DNA from: Metridium senile
Taxonomy: Eukaryota; Cnidaria; Anthozoa; Actiniaria; Metridiidae
Assembly (NCBI GenBank): GCA_949775045.1
Contig: OX459101.1
Location: 19,106,816 to 19,170,815 of the forward strand
Direction: 5' to 3'
DNA length: 64,000 nt
A program made the position numbers and the translations under genes. The notes under the pieces are model-generated. The model saw only the letters and a list, made by a program, of their open reading frames with translations, was not told the origin of the DNA and did not search any database. The stretch's first letter is position 1; each line of letters starts with the position of its first letter. Shown here piece after piece: positions 54,661-64,000 of this stretch.

Positions 54661-55449
54661 GTTTAGAATTATGAAAACAGATCGTTGCTTTCATGTGTTT
54701 GTGTGGACAACTCGACTTCATATAAACAGCTCCTTAGAAAGGTACTGATTTTTGTTAAAGAAACTTTTATAACAAAGCACTTCACAATCCCGGAATACCG
54801 CTAAAACAGGGTCCGTTTTTCGATTTGGCTTGAATTTGGCTTGTCTTGAATGAAGTAGTCACATTAAGATGAAATACTAAAATCGTGCCAACTACTTTTG
54901 ACAACGATTGTAGCTTGTTAAGAAATATTTTATTAAGACAAATATGTTTTATTGATTTCGACGTATTCCCGGTAATTTGTTGATATTTTTTGTCTTTCTT
55001 GTAAAAAAAAATATCATAAAAGTTGTAATTCTGTAAATTTTGAAACATGCGCATAGATGGACAACCGAGGATTCACCTTAAATAGAACAAGGTTTTTAAT
55101 AAGCCTTTTCACAGTTTAGTGGGCGCGCGGGGCCTGGAACCGATTCGGGATAAAATCGAACCGGAAGCGAGTTTTGCCCTTTGTTTCTTATTGTATCAGG
55201 CGATTTTTCTTTTCAGTCTTTGTTGCTTTGCCAATAAATTTCTGTTATTTTTCGATGGAAAACTCACTTAGAGGTAAGTGTTTTTAACTCTGAATTCTCA
55301 AAACGATTAACAACTATAAAAAACGTTCGTAATTTATCAAATATGATCGCCCTTTAAACTAGTTTAAAGTACTCGAGCTGTCAAGTAGCTTCCGATGTAA
55401 ACTAAACTAAAATTGATACACGTGACCAAGTTTTCCCGCCGGACTCGAA

Positions 55450-57626
55450 ATGGAAGAGAAGGAAAACCGAGTCCCTGAACTTAAGTCATTTCTACGCGAT
55501 CGCGGTCTGAAAGTAACTGGAACAAAAGCGGAGTTAGCTGCACTAGCATATGGCGCACACGAACTTGGAGTTCTTGTAAAACCTAACGCGGCAGAAGAGC
55601 GCTCTACCAAGAAGGTCCAGTATGACGCCTTGCTAAAAGTTAAAACTGTACAACTACCAGATCCCTTCTCACTTTCAAGTGGTTGGCTCAGCGAAAATGT
55701 AGGGATGAGGAAGTGGCCACCCATTTTTCAGCTCCACATTGCAGAATTCCTTCTCACTTCTGAACAATTGCAAACTGGTTTAAAGAAACGTTTGCTTAGT
55801 GATTACAAAGAAGGCAAAGCTTATAGCTACTTCGACTCCAAGTGGCTAAAGAATGTCTTTTGTCATGAAATCAATTCATCCTCCGAGTTCTGTTTCCTAA
55901 AGTCTGAGTCCACACCCTCTCAAAACATCAATAATGTGCCTCATAAAATATGGGTTTGTGCAGAAAAAACTACTGGTACAGTAGTCTCAGCTTATTGCAC
56001 TTGCTTTGCTGGGTATGTACATGCATCATTTTAAACACTCTTTGTTTATGCTTTTTTTAATGTGGTTTTCATTTTACTTTTTACATATCATAATTCTTAG
56101 GGACTGGTCATAAAGTATGGGGGGGGGGGGGGAGGTGGGGGGGCCATAATTCTTGAGCATGAAAAAAGGGGTGGGCCAAGAAAAATTAAGCAATACACAG
56201 GGGGTATTTTGGGGTAATTGTTGTGCATTGTATAGGGGTGGGCTACTTGTAACTGTGCATAGACTAAAGGGTAGGCCAATAAAAGTAATTCCTTGGGAAT
56301 TCTGAATTTTCTGGCCCAACCCCCCTATACTTTATGACCAGTCCCTAATATATAAATGTAACATTATCACTAATTATCATTGTCACACATTATTTTATAT
56401 ACACTGCTTGGTTTGTATTTCTTTTGACAGACTTGGCTCAACCTGTAATCATGTTGCTGCAGTGTTATTTAAAGTTGAATATGCCTGGAGTAATGGATTA
56501 GTCATAAAAGAATCACCAACATCAGCAGAGTGCCAGTGGAATAATTATGGCAAAAAAAAGAAAATTGAACCAAAGAGAGTGTGTGAAAGAAAACCAAAGT
56601 ACAAAAAGAAAGACAGAGGAACTACCATCAATCCTCCCCACAGGCAAAGTTATCAGCCAGAAATCTTAGATGTTGGAAAGAATACTCACACACTCAATAG
56701 TTTGTTGGATGCTTTGTATCCCAGTATACCAAATGCATGTGGTTTTCAATATGCTGACCTACATACAACTGCTAACTATGTTCCTGAAGATGATATAAAT
56801 GTTGAAAGTACTGTAGAGATTGAAACTTCTACTAGTGTACCTAAAAGTATCCCTAAGATTGTCTCTGAAGTGGATACAGGAAGTCAGCTACTTGAAATTA
56901 TATGCAGTGTTAGTGCTGAAGAGGCCTGTGTTCTTGAAAGTCAGACCCTTGGACAAAATGACAATGAGAATTGGAAGTCGCAGCGTGTTGGCAGGATTAC
57001 TGCCTCTATCTCACAGTGTCATGACTAAGGTTAACACATTGCAACGATGCAATGACAAGACAAATAGTAAATGCATGTCTCTTTTGGAATCCTTGTGTTC
57101 ATTGAAATCTGACAACAAAGCAATACCTGCATTGCTTTATGGCATAAAAATGGAAGATGAGGCTAGACATGCATATACAAAGGAAGCAGTAAGACTTAAG
57201 CATCAGGATATTCAAGTGAGGCCTACTGGACTTACAGTTATACCAAGCAAGGCTTACATAGGTGCAAGCCCAGATGGATTGGTTGACTGTACTTGTTGTG
57301 GAGAAGGCCTTCTTGAAATAAAGTGTCCATTTAGCATTGCTGATTCTGCACCTAATGAAAGCAATTTGAAGTATTTAAAAGCTAACAACAAAAGAGAAGT
57401 AAATCTTTCAAAGAGCCATCCATACCATAGCCAAGTGCAATACCAGATGGGGGTCACTGGAAGATTATGGTGTGACTTTTTTGTATATACCAAACATGGA
57501 TTCTACCTGGAGAGAATTAAGTTTGATGCAGAAAGATGGAAAGCACTTGAGAGTGCAGCACAGTATTTCTTTGAAAATCACATTATCCCATACCTCATGA
57601 ACAATAAAAACAACACAAAGGTATAA
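55450..57626 (+). pseudogene. SAP-SWIM-YqaJ nuclease gene, one frameshift
   Basis: Exon 1 55450-56012, intron with GT/AG ends, exon 2 from 56431. The protein starts with a SAP-like DNA-binding motif (ELKSFLRDRGLKVTGTKAEL). A SWIM-type zinc finger is formed across the splice (CTCF then STCNHVAAVLF, giving C-x-C ... C-x-H). A YqaJ-type exonuclease domain follows: QRVGRITAS, YGIKMEDEARHAYTKEA, AYIGASPDGLVDC, LLEIKCPFS and HSQVQYQMGVTG. These hold the PD-(D/E)xK core (SPDG and EIKC) of lambda-exonuclease-like enzymes. The frame shifts by one near 57010, between RITAS and TKVNTL, separating the finger from the nuclease core. An assembly error or unseen intron is possible; as read, the gene is broken. 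Confidence 0.88.
56098..56348. mobile_element. MITE nested in the YqaJ gene intron
   Basis: ttagggactggtcataaagt at the left and actttatgaccagtccctaa at the right. G-rich strings follow the left end and C-rich strings precede the right end. Confidence 0.9.
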
Positions 57627-57892
57627 AAAAAATATTGCATGCACCTACAATATCCTAATATACTAGAAATATAATGTTATTTCACAATTTGAAACAAGAT
57701 TCACTGTTTATAGATGCCATGATAACATAATGGTGTACCCATAAAGGCCAGTCAACACAGAGAATTTAAAACTGGTAAAAACATTTTTCAAATTATAAAA
57801 AAAGAATGGATTAAGTTTTTGATAATAAATAAAAGCAACACTTTGCATTATTATAGTAGTACTATTAGTAGTACAGTGTTAATTAGTAGCAC

Positions 57893-58150
57893 TAGAGTGA
57901 TTTTCATATATAACCATGATGAGAAAATAGACCATTTAGTTTGTAGTAGTTGATAAAGAACAAAAGAAAACAATGGATTTAGTGTTTACCTACTAACTAT
58001 TAGTTTGTCTATCCTTTCATGGTCATATGAAAATCACTCTATTAGTAGTAAATAGTGTTAATTAAACAATATAAAACAATAGAATAGCATAATAATTATG
58101 CTTAATAATTAATAATAATTATGCTATTCTATTGTTTTATATTGCTAAAT
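57893..58150. repeat. Two adjoining foldbacks in the 3' part of the YqaJ element
   Basis: tagagtgattttcatat (57893) pairs with atatgaaaatcactcta (to 58042). Next to it tataaaacaatagaatagca pairs with tgctattctattgttttata (58066-58141). Confidence 0.8.
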
Positions 58151-58159
58151 TATTTAGCA

Positions 58160-58884
58160 GCATTAAGTGGTATTTATGTTGGTTATCAATTTAACTATAG
58201 AATCATTACAAACAATATGTGTCTTTATTCAAGCCCCTTGCAGATCTAGTTAAATGACAAAAATGTCATAGTAACACTAATGATAATTAAAGAATTAGGA
58301 TACTAGGCATTGTTTGAGAATTAGAGCTCAATATATCATAGACAGACATGGATTAAAAAGATAACATGTTAAAAGGAGTAAAATCGAGAGGACCTATACA
58401 TGTATGTATTGTAGCAATGCTTTTATTGTTCTAGAACAAATTTGAAAAATAAGACTAATTAACTAAAGGTGGCAAAAAATTACAAAGGCAAGCAGCAACT
58501 GTGACAATGTCATCTGCAATAGGTAAAAGTGTAAATGGCATTACATGTCTCTTGGAGTTCCCAATTCTTTAGTTTATAGGTGCTGCTAGAGCAGTGCTGA
58601 AATGCACAAATCCTCATCTACAACAGGAGTAAATGAAGCCATTTAGCAAACAAAACTTGTTTAACAACGAAATGAATGTGCCACATAGAGTGATGTCTCT
58701 TATATGTAAGTTGCCCTTACAAACCAAAGCATTTTTAGCACAAAACAAACTTTTTCGATAAATAAAGTACATAGATAATGTCAGAAGGCCGTATTACATA
58801 CCTTAGGTTATGATTTTATAAACAATCTGCCATAATCAGCCATAAAATGAGCATGAAAAACAACAACCATGACAAGGACGAATG
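58160..58884. other. Non-coding 3' region of the YqaJ element
   Basis: AT-rich with no recognised frame. A transposase would be expected here if the element were autonomous, and none is seen. Confidence 0.5.
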
Positions 58885-59256
58885 GGGCAAAACTCGCTTC
58901 CGGTTCGATTTTATCCCGAATCGGCTCCAGGCCCCGCGCGCCCACTAAACTGTGAAAAGGCTTATTTATACCCCTGGCAGCACATTCTTATCTGAAAAGA
59001 GATCGAATACCACCTGGATTGGACCTATATTTTCACTTGTTATCCTTCTATTTTGACAGTTGTCAAGACCTGTGAATTTCTCATCAGTAAAAACCTGATT
59101 AAACAAGCATAAAGTCAGCGATATTTTGTGATTGAATGCGTGTTTAGACAGCTTGACTATCTACACAAAAACATGCGACACCGAATTATTGTTCAGAAAA
59201 CTACAAAGATTAGTTTGTATAGAATGACAACAAAATGAACAAGTGCAAAAACTAAA

Positions 59257-60141
59257 ATGTCCGTTTCGAATTTCACTATCGAAGAGAGCGAAACTCAATG
59301 CTTCTACCCGTTCGTTTCTGGAATTACGTTATGTGTTTTCACAATTTTCGTCGCGTTTCTAGGTTTCGCTGGGAATTTTCTAGTTATTGTGGCAGCACTA
59401 ACTACTCCATCGCTCCAAACGCTCTCCCAGTTCAACGTCTTAAATCTATGCGTTGCCGACTTGTTGAAGTCTCTGCTTGGCCTCCCCGTGCAGGTTTTCT
59501 GGATATGGCAACGAGCCGTCAACAAACGCTGTCTTTCGTCTGAAACTGTGCAATATAGAAGAGCAGTCATAAGCTTCAGTACATCTGTTTCGCTGCTACT
59601 ACTAGGGTTAGTAAGCATTGAGAGATTTATAGTGATTTACTGGCCTCTGAAACACAAAGACATACTAACACTCAAGCGATGTGTTGTGGTTGTATTCTTC
59701 AGTTGGGTTGGATGTACAGTCTATGGGATTTTCTCGGCAATCGAGTCCTATGCCAGCGAAATATCCATGTTCGCTTTTGCTGCTACGATTCACTGTTTTG
59801 TAGTGATCATAGTATCGTACACCTGCATTTTCGTCAAGATTTTAAAGCAGAATAAAGTGAGAGTTGCTCTGAACGTACAAGAGAACGCAAGTCAGAAAGT
59901 GGAAAGGAGATTGGCGAAGACGATGGCGCTGGTGATTCTAGTCTTCGCAGTGTGTTACTTGCCGTACACGGTGATACGTCTGTTACCGAATAAGGCAGGT
60001 TACGAAAGTGAATGGTTTCTAGTGTTGGCTCTGTCTCACTCTGCTCTTGACCCAGTTATATATTTCTTTCGGTCTGAGGATTATAAAAACGCTTTCTTGA
60101 AGATATTCAACAGAATGACAAAGTGTATTCGTCCTGGATAG
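59257..60141 (+). CDS. Class A GPCR, orphan (294 aa, intronless)
   Basis: Seven hydrophobic helices with GFAGNFLVIVAAL (TM1 GN), NLCVADLLKS (TM2 Asp), LVSIERFIVIYWPLKH at the TM3 end (ERF form of the DRY motif), VFAVCYLPYTVIR (TM6, CYLP for CWxP) and SALDPVIYFF (TM7, DPxIY for NPxxY). The N-terminus carries NFT, a possible glycosylation site. It is unlike the GPCR pair at 39.9-48.8 kb beyond family level. The start is 290 bp from the YqaJ transposon end, so the element sits in its upstream region. The ligand is not predictable from this. Confidence 0.92.
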   Translation: MSVSNFTIEESETQCFYPFVSGITLCVFTIFVAFLGFAGNFLVIVAALTTPSLQTLSQFNVLNLCVADLLKSLLGLPVQVFWIWQRAVNKRCLSSETVQYRRAVISFSTSVSLLLLGLVSIERFIVIYWPLKHKDILTLKRCVVVVFFSWVGCTVYGIFSAIESYASEISMFAFAATIHCFVVIIVSYTCIFVKILKQNKVRVALNVQENASQKVERRLAKTMALVILVFAVCYLPYTVIRLLPNKAGYESEWFLVLALSHSALDPVIYFFRSEDYKNAFLKIFNRMTKCIRPG

Positions 60142-60144
60142 AAC

Positions 60145-60840
60145 GAAGGTCATTCCAAATAAGGCGTTGTCAAGGAAATTGTCGCTGTATGTAATAACCG
60201 AAGGCTCACTCTCTCCAGGGATGTCTGCTCAATTTTTGCTCGTGTCTTGGCTAGCGAACAGCTTAGTCTTAACGCGGCAAAAATTCGTTTATAAGTGTTT
60301 TTTTGAGTCACGTTCTAGCACAAGAGCCCCTAGGCTTGCATCTTTGAGCTTGGCTAGGTGTACGTAGAGGCGCTCTTCTGGAAGAAATCAGAGGTGGGAA
60401 GCGATTTTATGGCGTCGAACAGTTTGTGTTTGCAAAATGGCGGCGCCGTTGAAGTAAAGTCGTCTCCCTGGCTGTCTTGTGTTGGACTCCAAGACCTACA
60501 TGCGGCAATTTTGGCCAGTTTTGACCTGTAAATAATGCAATCGGTGCAATATGCTACCAGTAGGTCGGGATGGCTCGACACTTATATAAAAGTATATAAA
60601 CAAGTTAAGAGGGGAGAAAGGCTGTGGAGAATTAGCTTTGACGGGCTTCCTGTGGTGAGGGAAAGTTTCCGATTTGATATGTACAAATGTGTACACAGTT
60701 TCCATCTCACACCAAAGTAGATAAATAATTTATAAAAAAATACACAGAAAACTATATTATTAGAATGTTGAAGAATTAGTTAAACAAAGTAAAATTGTAC
60801 AATTGACATTTATAAACAGTATACAAAACAGTGAAAACCC
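60145..60840 (+). other. 3' flank of GPCR, nothing recognised
   Basis: Short open frames occur (60167-60367, 60535-60720), but none resembles a known family. Confidence 0.45.
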
Positions 60841-60844
60841 GTCA

Positions 60845-61195
60845 TTTTTCATCATTTTCAAGCATTTTGGATGGGCTATAGTCCATCAAAATCGTCATTT
60901 TCAAGCATTTTGGATGGGCTATAGTCCATCAAAAATCGTCATTTTTGGTCATTTTTGAACATTTCGCATGGGCTATAGTCCATCAAAAATCGTTATTTTT
61001 GCGCATTTTTCAGCGTTTTGCATGGGCTATAGTCCATCAAAATCGTCATTTTTCAGCGTTTTGCATGGGCTATAGTCCATCAAAATCGTCATTTTTGAGC
61101 GTTTTGCATGGGCTATAGTCCATCAAAATCGTCATTTTTGGTCATTTTTGCATTGGCTATAGTCCATCAATATCTTTATTTTAAACCCACATTTT
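60845..61195 (+). repeat. Minisatellite, 40-55-bp unit with ggctatagtccatcaaaa
   Basis: About seven units with gcatgggctatagtccatca and tcgtcatttttg. More copies lie at 61925-62075, and the last is interrupted by the element at 62084-62835. Single related units are at 61495 and 53990. Confidence 0.88.
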
Positions 61196-61620
61196 TGGTC
61201 ATTTTTTTATGATTTACCCATTTGCCTTGGTATTGCGATTTCATATTTATGTGTACGTGTTTATCATATCTTAAATTTAATAAATAAATAATTTATCTAG
61301 CTTAAACAAACATTTTCAGACTTGATGTCAAGTAAAAAATTAAAACAAATTAATCTCGATCTTGAAGCTTTACATTTGCTATCGTTATATAAACAGATAT
61401 TGTATTGATTGTTATATAAAGCAACCGCCGCTAAAATTCAATTTAACTCAATTCGGCTATAGCTGATGAAAATTCGTAATTTTTGCGCATTTTTGAGCAT
61501 TTTGCATATGGGCTATATTTCTGTTGAATTCATTTGTGCTATAGTACATACATTTTGCGCATTTTGTAGCATTTGCATTGGCTATTTGACTTTTAAAATT
61601 CTTATCTTTTTGTTCATAAC
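61196..61620 (+). repeat. Homologue of the FB2 flanks (element-free copy)
   Basis: 61200-61430 matches 51850-52047 and 61430-61610 matches 53893-54100. The two halves are contiguous here. The join reads gcaaccgccgctaaaatt. Confidence 0.85.
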
Positions 61621-62083
61621 AAATACACTTTTGAAAAAAAATTAATTAATTATAAAACGCGGAGACTTTTAAGAAATTTATTGATGATTATCAAGGTCGA
61701 TTACCGGCACCGGGGGTGAGGGGAGGTTATGTTGTGCCCGGAGGGGTGAGTGGGGGGGGGGGGGGGGGGTGGTATTCCATACTTTGCTATACGGGTATGT
61801 GCCTCTGGGTATAGCATGGATTTTAAAAGTGTTGACATTATTTCACCCTTAATTGTTTAGAATACTCCAGTTTCATGTTATCTAACACCGCTGTACTACT
61901 TAACAGATGGCGCACTTGTACAGGCTATAATTTTTCAGCATTTTGCATGGAATATAGTCCATCAAAAATCGTCATTTTTGTCATTTTTGGGCATTTTGCA
62001 TGGGCTATTTTTCAGCATTTCGTATGGGCTACAGTCCATCAAAAATCGTCATTTTTGAGCATTTTGCATGAGCTAGCTATATA

Positions 62084-62835
62084 TAGCCTGCGTGCAGCCG
62101 GTTTAATTACCCGTAATAACCGTCTGCGAAAGTTCGCCAGATACCGTGTTCTCTGTGACCCGATATATGAAGCGATTTCTGATTGGCTCTCGCTAGGATC
62201 AATTCTTACGCGAACTCTGATTGGTCAACGGCACGGCATAATCTCTTCTGGTTGAGATGTTTTCGTTGCTACATGCACGTGAGTTTGACAATGTTGACAG
62301 CTAGAGTAAAGAAATGGTCTAAATATATTACTATGAGTGTATTTACCAGCGATTTGTGCCGCAGCAACAACTTAAACCAGAAGAGAGGTTCCTCATTGAA
62401 GGAAAGTGTGAAATTATGATTCTTTCAGAGCTCCAAATTATTTCTCGAACGCCGAATAATGACTATATTTGCCGTCGATGTTTCGTACTTTTGAAGAGAC
62501 GAAGGCGTTCGCTTCAAGATATAACCTCCACCGAAAGTGCTTTTAACATCACAGCGTCCTTTGAGGAACATTGTGAAAGTGCTGATTGTAATATATTTAG
62601 ACCATGTCTTTACTCTCGCTGTCAACATGGTCAAACTCACGTGCATGTAGCAACGAAAACATCTCAACCGGAAGAGATTATAACGTGCCGTTGACCAATC
62701 AGAGTTCGCGTAAGAATTGATCTTAGCGAGAGCCAATCAGAAATCACTTCATATATCGGGTCACAGAGAACACGATATCTGGCGAACTTTCGCAGACGGT
62801 TATTACGGGTAATTAAACCGGCTGCACGCAGGCTA
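62084..62835. mobile_element. Foldback element with about 260-bp arms and 8-bp target duplication
   Basis: Ends tagcctgcgtgcagccggtt and aaccggctgcacgcaggcta. The duplication gctatata lies at 62076-62083 and 62836-62843. The arms reach about 62340 and 62580. The 240-bp core is unpaired. Confidence 0.92.
62356..62694 (+). other. Open frame in the core of the foldback element
   Basis: The core-derived part reads PEERFLIEGKC and DYICRRCFVLLKRRRRS, with a C-x2-C followed by basic residues. It resembles a fragment of a zinc-binding protein and may be captured sequence. The C-terminal third lies in the element's right arm. No start context or splice partner is evident, so I do not call a gene. Confidence 0.4.
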
Positions 62836-63066
62836 GCTATATAAGTCCATCAAAAATCCTCGTTTTCTCGAAGTATGTCTGACTGCGAATGAATTAAAAC
62901 ACCCAAATCAGAATAAACAACGCAAAGGATGCTGGTATGTTACTTTGGGTCTTGAAGGTCTTCTTTACTAAATGGGGCTGTTATTGCATGCAGTAAATAC
63001 GTTTTCTGCCACAAAATATCAAAGATCCATATATAGTTTTGTTTAGTCGTTCATTCGCCGATCGCC

Positions 63067-63161
63067 ATGTGTATACACCTGTCTGTCTGTGAGAATATGT
63101 TAGTGTCGTTAGTCTGTGAGATATGTCTGTCTGTCTATGAAGATCTACCTGTCTATGAAGA

Positions 63162-63206
<45 letters not shown>

Positions 63207-63235
63207 GAAGATCTATCTATCTATGAAGACCTGCC
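63067..63235. repeat. (CTGT)n with ctatgaagat interspersed
   Basis: Microsatellite immediately upstream of the LINE fragment. Confidence 0.9.
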
Positions 63236-63264
63236 TCTCTTCCCACACAACCTGTAATTAAGAT

Positions 63265-63895
63265 AGGTAATATTCCTGTAAAAAGAGTATTTACTTCTAA
63301 GTTGCTTGGTGTCTTTATTGATCATACGCTTTCATTGTCTGATCAAGTTGATAACATTGCCAAAAAGGTGTCGATGGGCATTAGTGCTTTAAAAAAAGTT
63401 CGTCCCTTTATAACATTTGACACCTTAATAATTATTTATAATGCCCTTATTTTGCCATACTTTGACTATTGTGGTGTCGTATGGGGTAATTTCAATGAGG
63501 GGTCTTCTGATAGACTACAAAAATTACAAAATCGCGCAGCGAGAATAATCACTAGATCAGATTATGACACTAGGTCAGTAGACATTCGCAACAAATTAAA
63601 ATGGGATAGCCTTGAAGAAAGACGATTTAAGCACAAAGCATATATGTACTATGTACAAAATACTAAATAATGGGGCTCCTACATACCTTGTAGTACTGAT
63701 TATAATATAAAGGTAGACACTGTCAATTATAATTTAAGAGGAGGTAGTAATATGTTAACTCTTCCTAAACCAAAGACAGACTCTCTTAAAAGAAGCTTTA
63801 GGTATGAGGGTGCCAAAACTTGGAATAGCTTACCAATTACACTTTAAATCCTCAAAGACATTCAAGGAATTTAAAAGAAAACTGTAAATTATTTA
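63265..63895 (+). pseudogene. CR1/L2-like LINE C-terminal fragment
   Basis: Starts in the post-RT region (LLGVFIDHTLSLSDQVDNI) and continues ALILPYFDYCGVVWGNF, KLQNRAARIITRSDYDTRS and, after a stop at 63668 and a shift, a tail with AKTWNSLP. The order LGv.iD..l.w..h......k...g.l...........l..iY.s.i.p...Yc..vWg......l..LQ..AaR.I matches CR1/L2/Jockey-type LINEs. It is 5'-truncated and broken. Confidence 0.9.
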
Positions 63896-64000
63896 ATAAA
63901 CTTTGTAAATAGTATAATTTATAATGTAATGTAATCTTTTGTATATAACAATTTTTACATATTTTGATTCACGGCTTCCATGGAAAGCAACTTTTCGAAG

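Larger units (their letters stand above)
55098..58966 (+). mobile_element. DNA transposon with about 80-bp terminal inverted repeats carrying a SAP/SWIM/YqaJ gene
   Basis: The left end 55098-55179 begins aataagccttttcacagttt and the right end 58885-58966 is its complement with one mismatch (ggcctggaaccg against ggcctggagccg). A 3-bp TTA target duplication is possible if the ends are taken one base in. The body holds the two-exon YqaJ gene, a nested MITE in its intron, and about 1.2 kb of non-coding 3' sequence with two more foldbacks. No second (transposase) frame is seen. Eukaryotic ISL2EU-type transposons are known to carry a YqaJ-family nuclease, so that affiliation is a reasonable guess. 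Confidence 0.88.

Overview
The window looks like nuclear DNA of an invertebrate animal, most likely a cnidarian (sea anemone or coral). The evidence is multi-exon genes with GT/AG introns, a CARD-domain gene, a DLG5-like PDZ/SH3 scaffold, intronless class A GPCRs, several non-LTR retrotransposon remnants, tRNA-derived SINEs, and very many foldback/MITE elements and microsatellites. The taxon is inferred from gene style and repeat content, not from a marker gene.

Layout. At 1.2-9.0 kb (+) is a five-exon gene for a 338-residue protein with an N-terminal CARD and a hydrophobic C-terminal end. At 12.9-34.6 kb (+) is an 18-exon gene for a 1226-residue DLG5-like protein (coiled coil, three PDZ domains, SH3) that stops where a guanylate-kinase domain would be expected. 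I assembled both by following splice sites; phases match at every junction and the totals are multiples of three. Their introns are filled with microsatellites, minisatellites and foldback MITEs. From 34.6 to 38.3 kb there are only retroelement fragments and MITEs. At 38.3-49.1 kb a GPCR gene is present twice on the minus strand (7 differences in 294 residues). Between the copies lies a decayed PHD/endonuclease/RT LINE, itself interrupted by a 2.67-kb foldback transposon with a perfect 10-bp target duplication. At 49.5-54.4 kb are MITEs and a second foldback element of the same type. At 55.1-59.0 kb is a 3.87-kb DNA element with about 80-bp terminal inverted repeats carrying a SAP/SWIM/YqaJ-nuclease gene broken by one frameshift. 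At 59.3-60.1 kb (+) is a third, unrelated class A GPCR. The rest is minisatellite, another foldback element with an 8-bp target duplication, and a LINE tail.

Gene relationships. The CARD gene and the DLG5-like gene are adjacent, on one strand, and joined by introns of the same phase. Together they supply the CARD, coiled-coil, PDZ and SH3 order of the CARMA/DLG5 family. This may be one locus with alternative terminal and first exons, or a split gene. Nothing suggests functional coupling between these and the GPCRs. All family calls come from reading the sequence; no database search was run.
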